Below the pieces are notes generated by a model, which worked only from the letters and a program-made list of their open reading frames with translations, did no database searches and was not told where the DNA came from. The translations under genes were made by a program, and so were the position numbers. 64,000 bases of DNA from Incumbomyces delicatus (taxonomy: Eukaryota > Ascomycota > Eurotiomycetes > Chaetothyriales > Trichomeriaceae), in the NCBI GenBank assembly GCA_017655985.1, contig JACJVS010000002.1:434001-498000 (forward strand), read 5' to 3'. Positions 30,068-41,063 of this stretch are shown in pieces. Position 1 is the first letter of the stretch. The number at the start of each line of letters is the position of its first letter.

Positions 30068-31069
30068 AATGGTCGATTGTAGCGGCGTGTGCTCGTCGCA
30101 AATGTTCGTCCGGTCTCAGTGAGTTGAAGCAAAGCAACACGACGGCCATATGAGCAGTCTGTCGGACAGACAATCACATGTGAATGAGGTCCCAGGCGAG
30201 AATACACTAAGTAGCGGTACGTCCTTGCTAGCATCTAGAAGGACGGACTGGTCGACGACTCCTGCAGCAGCTGGCTTAACCGAGGGGGCACTGCGAGGGC
30301 CATCGCACATTTGATGGGAGCTGGCATGAGGCATGGGTCCATACACTTCAAGTTGGTACTATGCAAGTTCAAAAAACTGGGTGTGACCAGGCTACAACGA
30401 GGTGCTCGTGACGTGAACGCAGGTGGAGAAACCAGCTACTTCGTACATCAATTTATTTTTTTGTCCACACGTCACTAGTGCTCCCGGGGCACAGCTTGAG
30501 CCACAGTACCCCACAGACCCCAGGTCCTTAGCCCCTTGGCCTGGCGACTATGCCATTTTCATCGCGTAATCAGCACTGCTTGAAATCTTGTGGTGTCCTT
30601 GTCGAAAAAAACATTCTGGCAAAAAGTCATGACGACAACACCTTGTTTGCGCCGTCATCTACGGCCCGGGCAGCGTACAGCCTTGCATGTGATACCCGCA
30701 TTGGCTCTAACATTTTCCACGATGTCGCATGGAAGTCGACGCTTAGCTGCCAACAAAAATTGTTGACACTGATTGTAGTGGGCTTGGGCAAAGCACTATC
30801 GAACACTCGTGCTCAGGCGGACCACTTCCAGAAGGTCTAATTAATGTCGATACCAACTCCCTTTGTTCTGGCAATGCCACAAATCCTCCACACCACTCAA
30901 GATCATGAAAGCATCGCCATTTGTGCGTTGTTGGTTGCGCATCTGGCTGTGAGATTTTGAGCTTGGTCACTGTTTGGTATTCACGTTGGGTGTCATTACG
31001 AATATGTACGACTATGCCTGGGTGTGAGTAAGAGTGGCATTGGTTTGGGTTTGAACATGCTGATCAAAA
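30068..31069. promoter_or_regulatory. Shared carX/carRA promoter region
   Basis: 1002 bp between divergent start codons of the two pathway genes. A CCAAT box in reverse (ATTGG) lies near 30700, and a small palindrome TCTGTCGGACAGA near 30158. No certain photoregulator site was recognised by eye. Confidence 0.5.
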
Positions 31070-33014
31070 ATGCAAAGCCATATCGTTTACACGGTTCCGA
31101 TTGCCCTTACCCTGAGCGTGGCTCTGGCACCTCTCCTCACGCGACTGGACGTATACAAGATATGCTTTCTAGTCGTTGTAGCGTTCTCATATACGCTTCC
31201 CTGGTATGTGGGAGCCACTCCCTGGTCTGCACCTTCGACGTTGTTGTTAATACATTGACGCCTAGGGATTCATATTTAGTCAGGAACCGCATATGGAGTT
31301 GGTCGCTCAGAAACGTGACCGATCAGTGCTAACGTGTGGGAAGCATACCCATCCGAGGCTGTCATTGGGCCTACCTTGTTCTCGGTGCCATACGAAGAAC
31401 TCTTCTTCTTCGTTGTACAAACATACATTGTTCGTCTTCCGGCGCCAGAATTGACCGTTCAGTAGTACTAACTTTGAGATACAGACGACTTGCTTGCACA
31501 TCCTGCTTAATAAGCCGGTGTTGAATGCCGTGTTCTTGCGCAATGAAACCGTTGGCGGCAATTTCGAACCTCAGAAAAGAGTCGGCCAGTTATTCTTTCT
31601 CGCCTGCTTTGCCATCTCGCTCCTGCTGTCTACTGGTCATCTACAGGGCACATACATGAAACTCATTATCGTCTGGGCGGCGCCAATCCTTTTCATGTTA
31701 TGGACCTTCGCATATCAACTACTGTTGGGTTTGCCGAGGTCCAAAACCCTCCTTCCAATTGCTGTGCCGACCTTATTCCTATGGATTGTTGACACGCTCG
31801 CCCTACAGCGAGGCACATGGAGCATTGAATCGGGAACAAAACTTGGCATTCACATCTGGCCTCACCTGGAAATAGAAGAGGCTGTCTTCTTCCTCGTCAC
31901 AAACTGCATGATCGTGATGGGGTCATGCGCGTTCGACAACGCCATAGCTGTTTTGGACACTTTTCCCGACCTCTTCCCGATCATGCCTAGCCTGCCCCCA
32001 CCCTCGTTGATGCTGAAGGGCTTGTTTACGCCTACAGCCCGATATGATCATGAGCGAATACTGGGGCTGCAGAATGCGCTCTCCGTCTTATCAAAGAAAA
32101 GCCGGTCATTCTACTTGGCTTCGGGGGTTTTCAATGGACGCCTGCGAATTGACCTGATACTTCTGTATGGATTCTGTCGGGTGGCCGATGACCTCATTGA
32201 TGATGCGGCCTCTGCAAGTGAAGCTGAGACTTGGATCGCAAACTTCACCGCCTTCCTCGACACGGTATATGCGAACCCACATGATGTAAGCAAGCTCGAA
32301 AATGCACTAAGCGCTTTCCCTTATGCGGCGCAAACAATACTGAAGCTTCTGCCGGTTCAGCACTTACCTTCTGAGCCACTGTATGCGCTGCTTGATGGAT
32401 TTCGCATGGATGTGGGCTTCTCCGATGAACAGGCTGGCCATCAGCCTCCAATTCGAACAGAGAAGGATCTCGAGAAGTATGCTACTTGCGTTGCTGCCAC
32501 TATAGGACAACTCTGTCTATGCCTTGTCTACGCACATGACCCGGACGTGCATGTGAGAGGAGCACGCGAGAATCGTGAGAATTGCACTCAGGCGGGAATC
32601 AGAATGGGTCGGGTGTTACAATACATCAATATTGTCCGAGACGTCAAAACCGATGCAGAAACAGGTCGGTGTTATATCCCAAGGCAGTGGCTGTCAGAAG
32701 GATACGGCCGTTTATCGTCAGCCGAGCAACAGGCAGAGATCTTAACTTGTAGGGAGCGTATCCTGAACATTGCTTTTGACGGATACGCAGCCAACCGAGA
32801 CGCCATCGAGGCTTTGCCGGTCTACGCACGAGATGGCATACGCGTAGCTGTGGAAAGCTACGTCGAAATCGGAAGAATACTACGCAGGCGTATGCAACGA
32901 AACGAACCTCTCGAATTTGCTGGTGGTGGAAAAGCAGGCCGAGCCAGTGTCCCGAAGCTGAGGAGAGTTTGGGTTGGGTGGAGAACAATGGCGGGCAGGA
33001 GAGGCAGCATGTAA
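31070..33014 (+). CDS. carRA: Bifunctional lycopene cyclase / phytoene synthase (CarRA/Al-2 type)
   Basis: 593 residues from exons 31070-31203, 31266-31297, 31344-31429 and 31485-33014. Phases agree and each join restores family sequence (TLPWDSYLVRNRIW, then TYPSEAVIGPTLFSVP, then VVQTYITTCLHILLNKP). The N-terminal 240 residues are the membrane-embedded lycopene cyclase, with two related halves: VPYEELFFFVVQTY (70-83) and HLEIEEAVFFLVTN (211-224). The C-terminal 330 residues are the phytoene synthase, with both aspartate-rich Mg-diphosphate motifs: DDLIDDA (319-325) and NIVRDVKTDAETGR (464-477). It joins two GGPP to phytoene and later closes the ionone rings. Intron 2 uses a GTTGGT donor; branch points TGCTAACG and ACTAACT precede the next acceptors. 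Confidence 0.92.
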
Positions 33015-33561
33015 AGTTCGATTGTACTAGCATTTGAACAACAGGTACCAAGTACCTTATCCATCGGTGCTTGATGACTGTAGAAGCACTACGTGGCAAG
33101 ACTTCTAATGCTACAGTCACTGATATGTAGCATGCCAGGCCTACCGGAATGCTTATGTAATCCCGACAGATTGGGTGGAGCTGTACCGGGGGTGTCAAGC
33201 GGGGCTAATGCCTCATGCCTAAAATAATTGAAGGAGGAACTTGGAACTTTCTTTGCATTACGTTCTTCAGCATCCTTCTGATACGAAATGGGTAAACCCG
33301 TTTGTTGTCGACACAACAAATCCTACTCGGCTTTATTGAGAGTTTAATTCATAACTTCCTACAGAGCGGAATGATGAAGATAGATAATTCCACCTTATCC
33401 ACCCAAGGCCGACTAAGAAAAGTCATGTTGTCATGCATTTCTTTTCGCACATGGCAACGTTGATAGCATGCGGCTTTGGCATTAGTTGGCATTAGCTGGC
33501 CTTGCGCGGAAAGACTGGGATCGTTCTTTCGACAAATACTCAGAAGAGTCACCAGCGCGAC
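33015..33561. other. Intergenic carRA-carB
   Basis: 547 bp, same orientation, so the carB promoter lies here. A small inverted repeat (AGGTAC, 3 nt, GTACCT) at 33043-33057 lies just after the carRA stop. Nothing else recognised. Confidence 0.55.
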
Positions 33562-35351
33562 ATGGCCAATATGGACAAACCGAGAAGAGTGGTCATTGTT
33601 GGTATGTCCCTCAGGCTCCCGGCGTGCGAAGAACTAGTGTGCTAACTTTCCGCAAGGTGCTGGAGCTGGAGGAATTGCCAGCGCTGCACGTCTTGCGAAG
33701 GCTGGATTCAGAGTCACTGTAGTCGAGAAGAACGACCACCCTGGTGGGCGATGTAGTCTGCTTCGACACGGTGGATATCGCTTCGACCAAGGACCGTCGC
33801 TTCTTCTCCTCCCGGAACTTTTCCAAGAAGTCTTTCAAGATCTCGATACATCGATCGAAGCCGAAGGAGTCGAACTCCTGAAGTGCGAACCCAACTACAA
33901 TCTTTGGTTTGGTGATGGGGAGTCGATAGAGCTGTCCACCGACACAGCGCGCATGAAAAGAGAAGTGGAAAAGTGGGAAGGCAAGGATGGGTTTGAAAGA
34001 TACCTCGCCTGGCTGAAGGAGGCGCATGTGCATTACGAAGCAAGCGTGACCTACGTGCTGCGGAAGAATTTTACAAGCTGGCTGAGCATGCTCAGACCCG
34101 ATTTCTTGAGGTACCTGGCGGCTCTCCATCCGTTTGAAAGCATCTGGAATCGGGCTGCACGGTACTTCTACACCGAGAGGCTAAGGCGGGCATTTACCTT
34201 TGGGAGCATGTATATGGGCATGAGTCCCTTCGAAGCGCCGGGCACATATAGCTTGCTGCAATATACAGAGCTCGCGGAAGGCATCTGGTAAGATCATTTC
34301 AAATTCGTGAAACGATCAACGGTTTTCTAACATCAACAGGTATCCCCGTGGTGGTTTTCACAAGGTCATTGACGCACTTGTTAAGGTTGGGCAACGATTT
34401 GGAGTTGACTATCGCCTCAAATCTCCTGTTGACGAGGTCGTCGTCGATGATCGTCATAAACGTGCTACCGGCGTGCGATTGCAGAACGGGGAGATGCTGA
34501 AAGCAGATATTGTCCTCGTGAATGCCGATCTCGTCTACTCTTACAAGAATCTGTTGCCACCGTCTTCAACAGCGACAACGTTAGACAAGAAACCGAGCTC
34601 ATGCGCAAGCATCTCTTTCTACTGGGCAATGGACACGACAATTCCGCAGCTGAATGCGCACAACGTATTTTTGGCAGATGACTACAAGGACAGCTTTGAC
34701 GACATATTCAAGCGACAACTGATACCGAAAGAACCCTCATTCTACGTAAATGTACCGTCACGAGTTGACGAAAGCGCGGCACCAGGAGGGAAGGATAGCA
34801 TCGTTGTGTTAGTGCCATGCGGACACCTTCTAGAAGGAGAAGCTCAAACGGGATTGAATCCGAACTCACCACAAGACTGGAACGCAATGGTTGCAAAGGC
34901 TCGAAATGCAGTAATTGAAACCGTCGAAACTCGCTGTGGGGTTGACCTACGGGCGCATATTATCAACGAATTCGTCAACACGCCAGCAACGTGGAAAGAA
35001 AAATTCAACCTCGATAAAGGGGCAATCCTTGGCTTGAGCCACTCGTTTTTTAATGTGCTGTGCTTCCGACCAAGTACCAAGCACAAATCCATTTCCGGAC
35101 TTTACTTTGTTGGTGCAAGCACACACCCAGGCACCGGTGTTCCAATTGTGCTTGCGGGAAGCAAGATCACGTCCGATCAAATCCTAGACGACTATGGCAT
35201 GATCAAACCCTGGGGGACTGGTACTCACAAGAAGCGGATTGTAAGCTCTCTCGATGCGGAAGGCACAATCCCTTTCGACCTTGTACGAACACTACTGGCT
35301 GGTCTCTTCCTACTGACATTGACAATATTGTACTTCATAAGCTCGAGATAA
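33562..35351 (+). CDS. carB: Phytoene desaturase (CarB/Al-1 type)
   Basis: 560 residues from exons 33562-33601, 33657-34287 and 34340-35351. Introns have donors GTATGT and GTAAGA with CTAAC branch points, and the phases join as VIVGAGAGGIASAARL and AEGIWYPRGGF. This FAD enzyme introduces four or five double bases of desaturation into phytoene to give lycopene or dehydrolycopene. The FAD Rossmann motif GAGAGG (14-19) and VVEKNDHPGGR follow the start; GTGVPIVLAGSKI near the end is the second FAD-binding block. A final hydrophobic span (TLLAGLFLLTLTILYFI) anchors it to membrane. Length and all blocks match intact fungal enzymes. Confidence 0.92.
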
Positions 35352-35822
35352 ACTCGGTTGCGGGAGCATCTGTCAATAGAACTTGATGTCTCAACACCGT
35401 CGCCCAAATGCCATTAAGCGAAGTATCTTTTCACCAAACAAGGGCGTGATCTACATTGCACGAAGTGTGGCTTAGAATGGCAACAAGCTGGTCCGAAAGA
35501 AAACTGGCAATTTCCGCAGTCATCTGTTCTTCTGGTGAAATCCATCCGAGTCTCATCATGACTCGTGCCCACCTTCCACTGAAGCAACTAACAATAATAC
35601 AGTACAAAGTAGGCAGCATCAATGCTCTCCGTATAGCCTCTTACTATACAGCCTGAACATGTAGCGTCGATTTGGGCCCACTGGGTCACTACGGTCCAAT
35701 GGGTCAGGCTCTCCAGCGAGGCTGAAATCCAAAAGAAAAGTGGAGTCGCTGAAGTGCATGAAACCCTGGGCTGGCCATGCCAGGTCCAGCAAACAAAACA
35801 TACCTAGGTAACAAAACATGTG

Positions 35823-35847
35823 CATGCCGTGGGCCACCCACAGCATG
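35823..35847. repeat. Short inverted repeat, 11 bp arms, one mismatch
   Basis: CATGCCGTGGG and CCCACAGCATG face each other around a 3 nt loop, with one C/A mismatch. It could form a DNA or RNA hairpin. Confidence 0.75.
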
Positions 35848-35996
35848 TCCACGACAGAACATGACCGAGCCAGCTTGCGCTCTTCCCAGACGTTCTCAAA
35901 AAGAATGGACTTCACACCAGGCTCGGGAAATGGAGATCAAAGCTCAGAAAACGTGCTCATTGTGGAGCCCACCGCATGGACGTTCCCGCTCCTGGG

Positions 35997-36107
35997 TCAA
36001 AATCGAGTGGTAAAAGTGGTCCTCAACCATCCAATCAAAATCCCAGGAAACATGATCAGCCCATGGTGGCTTTTGAATTCGAGACCACTTTTACCACTAG
36101 ATTTTGA
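35997..36107. repeat. Inverted repeat with 25 bp arms around a 61 bp centre
   Basis: The arms 35997-36021 and 36083-36107 are reverse complements at 24 of 25 positions; the core is AGTGGTAAAAGTGGTC. The single mismatch is G/T near the outer end. No target-site duplication or transposase is obvious. It may be a miniature element end pair or a regulatory cruciform. Confidence 0.88.
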
Positions 36108-36822
36108 ATATTATGCCCCTGTATTGTAAGAAGCTGCTCGTTGCTGTCGCACGGCCTCGTGGCAGCTGACACAAAGCCTAACGGACATGCATTCCAACTT
36201 CCTTCGGGTGGGCAATGCAGCATCTCAGCGGCCAGTAGTTGAGATCGCAAGTGGCGTTCTTCGCACCATTGGCGAGCCTGTTATCCGAATGGTAAGCTAA
36301 TCCAGGTGCCGGTAACGTCGCAAGATGCTCGTCTAGGTTCGATACCAAGAGAAGCTCACAGATACATACAAGCTCGCAGCGGCCAAGTCTGAGGCGGAAA
36401 GGTTCAACATCTGCCACTGCTTCACGGTGCGTTCATAGCGAATGAGTGAAGGCGTATATCCTGAAAACTTGCTCACGCTAAGAAACCGTGCAGGATAGTC
36501 AGGTCCGGTCTTGCTGCAACGCGAATGATAGACACCGCTAAAACAAAACAAAACTCAAAATTGAGAAGAATGGCCACTGTGGACATGATCCAGATTTCCT
36601 TACGTTCAGCATGGACGAATCCGAATGAGCCAGAACAGGGAAAAGCGAGATGAAAACCTACCACTTGACTGGCTATTACAGGCCCGGTCCCGCCACCCTT
36701 GGATTTGTCCCTTTTTCTCTTGTCTAGCCAGGTGTACTTCAAAAAGTCTTCGACATTCTAGCCTAGCATCTTTCTAACTATTGTGATTTTCCACGAGGGG
36801 CGAAACAGGCACCAAAGCAACA

Positions 36823-38995
36823 ATGACACACAACTTCGCCATATTGCTGAGCATTACAGCGCTCATCGTCACTTCAACATGCATGCTATCAAACGGACGT
36901 GATGGTCATGGCCTCATTGGCTACGGAATCAACATGTACCACCCCCTCTGCTGCAGTGCATGCCGTAACGTACTCTCCGATAGCCAACTCAATTGCTCTG
37001 AGGTGATGGATATGAGCGGTATGGGAGGAATGGACATGAGTCCATCACATTTCATGACGTCTCCTGAGTGCTATACTTCTGATGACTCTTTTCTCGAGTC
37101 TCTGGCCTACTGCATAAGCCAGCGGTGCCCCGAGGACCCCACTGTGGGAGACTTCAAGGAATGGCAGATTGAGAAGTGGTGGCAAAGGAATGTTGCTGGA
37201 AGAGCTGCCGTTCAACCGGATCCCAAAGAAACCTACGGCCAGGCATTGGCCAAGGTGAAGACAGCGCCGATCGAAACCTTAGTATCGGGGGATCCATTGA
37301 ACAAGACTATGTTGGTCTCTGATGACGACTATCAGTCTAACTGGAATGCGGACATGATATTCGAACATATCGAAGTCCTTCACGAACGCTATGGGTAGGC
37401 GGACACCTTCTTATGCGTCTGCGACTAACCGCTGTTCCTCTAGACTCGTCGTTTTCCTCTCGGGTGTGGTCATCCCTGTTGGCTTCTCCCTTCTGCGTCT
37501 TCTCCCATTCCCTTCGCGTTGGGTGACGCTTTTCAATGCGTGGTTTATCGACCCACCTGCCATCGGGCGCCACCATCGGGTCCCGATTTTGTGGGGGCTG
37601 ATGAACATGCCAACACGTGGTCAGGCTTTCTTCATCATTTATCTGACTGTTGTCAATGTCCTCCTGTCAGCAACTGGCTACTCGTCGAGGCAACCCAATG
37701 CTTGGTGGCCTGGAGATCCGCACCGGGAGATCCTCACTTATGTGACTAACAGAGTGGGCGTACTTAGCTTTGCCAACATCCCGCTCCTTATACTGTATGC
37801 AGGGCGAAATAACATTCTTCTGTGGATCACTAACTGGAGTCATGGGACATTTCTGCTTCTACACCGTTACGTCGCTGGCATCTCGACACTCCAGGCGATC
37901 CTGCATTCCATCATCTATCTCTACATCTACGTCGCTGATGGCGATCACAGCAGTGAAAGCAAACTTCCATACTGGTATTGGGGTGTCATTGCTACGCTTG
38001 GCATGTCGATATTGCTTCCCATGTCCATCTTGCCCCTTCGAAAAATCCTATATGAGGCGTTCCTGCTCTGGCACATTGTGATATTCATCATGGTGATGGT
38101 GGGCTGCTACTTGCATATCTACAATCGCTTTGCACATCAGTGGGGATACGAAGTATGGATATATGTTGCAATTGCTGTGTGGGTGTTTGACCGTTTGTTA
38201 CGGGTGGCACGCCTCGCTCGTAATGGACTCCGCTGGGCTGATGTCAGCGTTATCGACGACAACTACATCCGCATCAACGTCGAAGGCGTCAGCGGGAACG
38301 GACATGCATATCTGTATTTCCCTACGCTCACATGGCGCGTGTGGGAAAACCATCCATTCTCCGTTGCATCCACAGTCCTAGAAGAGAAGAGCTCTGTGAG
38401 GTCAGAACAGATAACGTCGTCAGTGAGAGACGTAGAGAAAGAAAGGCCGACCACTAACGGGCTCGTTACCTCCCGCGACCTCAATGACAATGAGTCCAGC
38501 AGTCAGCATATCCAGGAGCCGAAGCTTGCCATGACTTTCCTTCTCCGAATTCGCGGCGGCCTGACTTTGCAGCTATGCTCACGATCTCGGGTTCCTGTCC
38601 TTGTCGAGTCAGCTTACGGGGCTCATCCTAGCCTCCATGACCATGCAGTGCTCATATGTGTAATTGGTGGAGTAGGCATTACAACCGTTCTGCCAGTTTT
38701 GCGAGCCCATCCGGGACGGACCAAACTTCTTTGGGGTGTTCGAAGCCGAGCTCTTGTTGATGCAATGACCGGCGAGTTGGGAGATATTGACAAGTCGGTT
38801 TTTGTGGGCAACCGTATGAACGTACGCGAAGAGCTGGAGAGAGAGCTAGCCAACCCCTGGGCAGGAGAGAGCATTGCTGTCATGGTAAGTGGACCAGGCA
38901 GCCTAGCCGATGATGCTCGCAATGCCATTTGTGAGATTGCTAAGCACGGGAGGAAGATCTCGCTTGAATTGGTTGAAGAATCGTTCTCGTGGTAG
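36823..38995 (+). CDS. Ferric reductase-like transmembrane flavocytochrome (FRE family)
   Basis: 707 residues from exons 36823-37394 and 37444-38995; the 49 nt intron has donor GTAGGC, branch GACTAACC and acceptor CTCTAG. A signal peptide (first 20 or so residues) and a cysteine-rich outer domain (PLCCSACRNVLSDSQLNC, then a Met-rich MSGMGGMDMS that may bind metal) precede the ferric reductase core. The haem histidine pairs are H331/H345 and H401/H415, each 14 apart. The FAD motif HPFSVAST begins at about 494 and the NAD(P)H part has GGVGITTVLPVL and MVSGPGSLADD. It moves electrons from cytosolic NAD(P)H to outside Fe(III) or Cu(II). The 100-residue gap in the FAD part is polar and charged. 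It lies between two cluster genes in the same direction. Confidence 0.9.
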
Positions 38996-40157
38996 CTAGT
39001 GACGAGCCTAATCCTGTCGTTGGTTAGTCGGAAACCGGGATTTGTGACATACATCGTCACTCTCACTCTTGATGTAATAGGTTAGTCGCAGGTCATTTCG
39101 GAGGATACTATACCTGAGGCTGATGTGTTGCGCTTGATCCCGAGGAAGAATATTGAGCCCTCGGACGCCCACTCCTTGATAGAACGTTGGCGCTATGGAA
39201 ATTAAAAGCGGCGGCGTGCCCAGAGAGCCCCATACCCAAGAAGCTCACAGCTAACTTCCTGGTCAAATGCAGCTCCGTTAGCGTGGAAAGGGGTTCCTCG
39301 TAAATGTGCAAGTGCTGTAGATCGCTGCTAGGTAGTCACGAGGCAAGGCGAGAGCGCGTGATACTGCGACACGTCCGTGCAGGCCTCGCACAACGAGCTT
39401 TTTGGATGCCATCAACAAAGGCGTCGCAAGGATGTCGGCATCGCTACTGAATATAGTATGCGAGTTTCTCAATCGTTTGTGCAGCCATTGATCTTGCTGA
39501 CTGTTGAACAAAGTCCGTTGGTCAGCAGCAGAGTGGGGTCGGATCATGAGCTTGACGCTTGCAAGTCGGTCGTTTCCTGAAGAGAAATCAGTGCAGCGCG
39601 CTGTATTGTACGAACTGCCATACCTGGAGTAAGTTGTTGTCCAGTCGCATGGCTGAAAAGTTTTGTCCTGATGTCATGGATCTAGGTATACACTACAATC
39701 TTTGGAATGCTTTTCCAGATGGACGACCAAATCGATGATCATGACACTGGTCTCATACCCTCCATTTCGTCCACGTCCTGTTTTCGGTTCCCTTTTGCAT
39801 GCAACTCTTTGTCATGTGGTCCACTCTCACTCCAGCAGGGCTCCGAGTTCGAATAAGCACGCCGGGATGAGCTTATCTCTGCAATGCCGCGCAACCCACT
39901 TTCCTTGCATCTTGAGGAAGGATTCCTTGGACTCCACCATTACTGATCAAACCTCATGCCGAAACTAGTCGCTACTAAACAGCATGTTATTCCACTAACA
40001 GCAGACTTTGGCTGTGCGGTACCTCATATATGTCCGCTGTGGCCAGCTTTCCAAACCCGCGAACTTCCCTTTAGGCTGTAGACATACCCAATCCAGGTTC
40101 ACCTCGCGGAGAAATAGCAGCTCAGGGCGGCCGAGAACACCATCAGCCATAGGAACA
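38996..40157. other. Intergenic, upstream of the opsin
   Basis: 1.16 kb with no supported gene. It must contain the opsin promoter. Short open stretches on both strands show no family signal. Confidence 0.55.
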
Positions 40158-41063
40158 ATGTCTCTCTATAGACGGAACGATGCCCTCCGGCACAACCCAA
40201 TGACCAACACAGTCACTACCAATAACCACATCACCACGCGTGGTAGCGACTGGTACTTTACCGTGACAGCGATTATGGTTGTCAGCACTTTTGTCATCAT
40301 GGGTCTTTCATTCAGAATGCACCGCTCACAGAGACTCTTCCATTACATTACAGCTGCCATAACCCTCGTTGCTGCCATCGCCTACTTCTCCATGGGTTCC
40401 AATCTGGGCTGGACCGCCATTCAAGTCGAATTTCCTCGGTCATCACGCAAGGTGGCCGGTAACATGCGACAAATATTCTATGTCCGGTATATTGATTGGT
40501 TTGTGACGACACCACTGTTGCTGTTGGATCTTCTCTTGACCTGCGGTCTGCCTACCCCAACTATAATCTATACTATCCTCATGGACGAGATTATGGTGTT
40601 GTGTGGTCTTGTTGGTGCTCTGGTCAAGTCCTCGTACAAGTGGGGCTACTTTTGTTTCGGCAGCGTCGCATTCCTCTTCGTCGCCTACACTGTCATCTTC
40701 GACGGCCGAGCCCACGCCCGCGTTCTTGGCAACGACATTCTGAAGACTTACACCATCTGCGGTGTCTGGACAATTGGTCTCTGGTTCTTGTATCCGATTG
40801 CCTGGGGCGTCTCCGAAGGAGGCAATGTTATCCCGTCCGATTCAGAGGCGATTTTCTACGGGATCCTCGACATCCTTGCCAAGCCAGGGTTCGGTGCTCT
40901 CCTCCTCTGGGGTCATCGGAACATTGACCTTGCGCGACTTGGCCTGCACATCCGAGACCCTATCGGAGATGGCGCCAATGGTGGTGAGAAGCAAGCCTCG
41001 AACCAGCAGGCGACTAGTACCACTAGCCCAGCCAATGCCGAGACTCCTGCCGCGACTGTCTAG
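40158..41063 (+). CDS. carO: Microbial rhodopsin, proton-pump type (CarO type)
   Basis: A 301-residue seven-helix opsin in one exon, starting at the ATG at 40158 (AACAATG). Counterparts of the bacteriorhodopsin proton path are all present: R110 (R82), D113 acceptor (D85) in RYIDWFVTTPLLLLD, D124 donor (D96), E220 and E230 (release pair E194/E204), D238 (D212) and the Schiff-base lysine K242 (K216) in LDILAKPGFG. So it should pump protons when lit, like Fusarium CarO and Leptosphaeria LR, unlike the photochemically slow NOP-1 type in which the donor differs. Retinal would come from the carotenoid oxygenase in the same cluster. The hydrophilic C-tail (270-301) is short. Confidence 0.95.
   Translation: MSLYRRNDALRHNPMTNTVTTNNHITTRGSDWYFTVTAIMVVSTFVIMGLSFRMHRSQRLFHYITAAITLVAAIAYFSMGSNLGWTAIQVEFPRSSRKVAGNMRQIFYVRYIDWFVTTPLLLLDLLLTCGLPTPTIIYTILMDEIMVLCGLVGALVKSSYKWGYFCFGSVAFLFVAYTVIFDGRAHARVLGNDILKTYTICGVWTIGLWFLYPIAWGVSEGGNVIPSDSEAIFYGILDILAKPGFGALLLWGHRNIDLARLGLHIRDPIGDGANGGEKQASNQQATSTTSPANAETPAATV

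Larger units (their letters stand above)
35352..36822. other. Intergenic carB to ferric reductase, with inverted repeats
   Basis: 1.47 kb without a supported gene. It holds a TACCTAGGTA palindrome (35801-35810), an 11 bp near-perfect inverted repeat (35823-35847) and a long 25/25 bp inverted repeat (35997-36107). It probably includes the promoter of the ferric reductase gene. Confidence 0.6.

Noticed and set aside
36336..36346. tRNA B-box-like GGTTCGATACC
   Set aside because: No A box at the right distance and no cloverleaf could be drawn.
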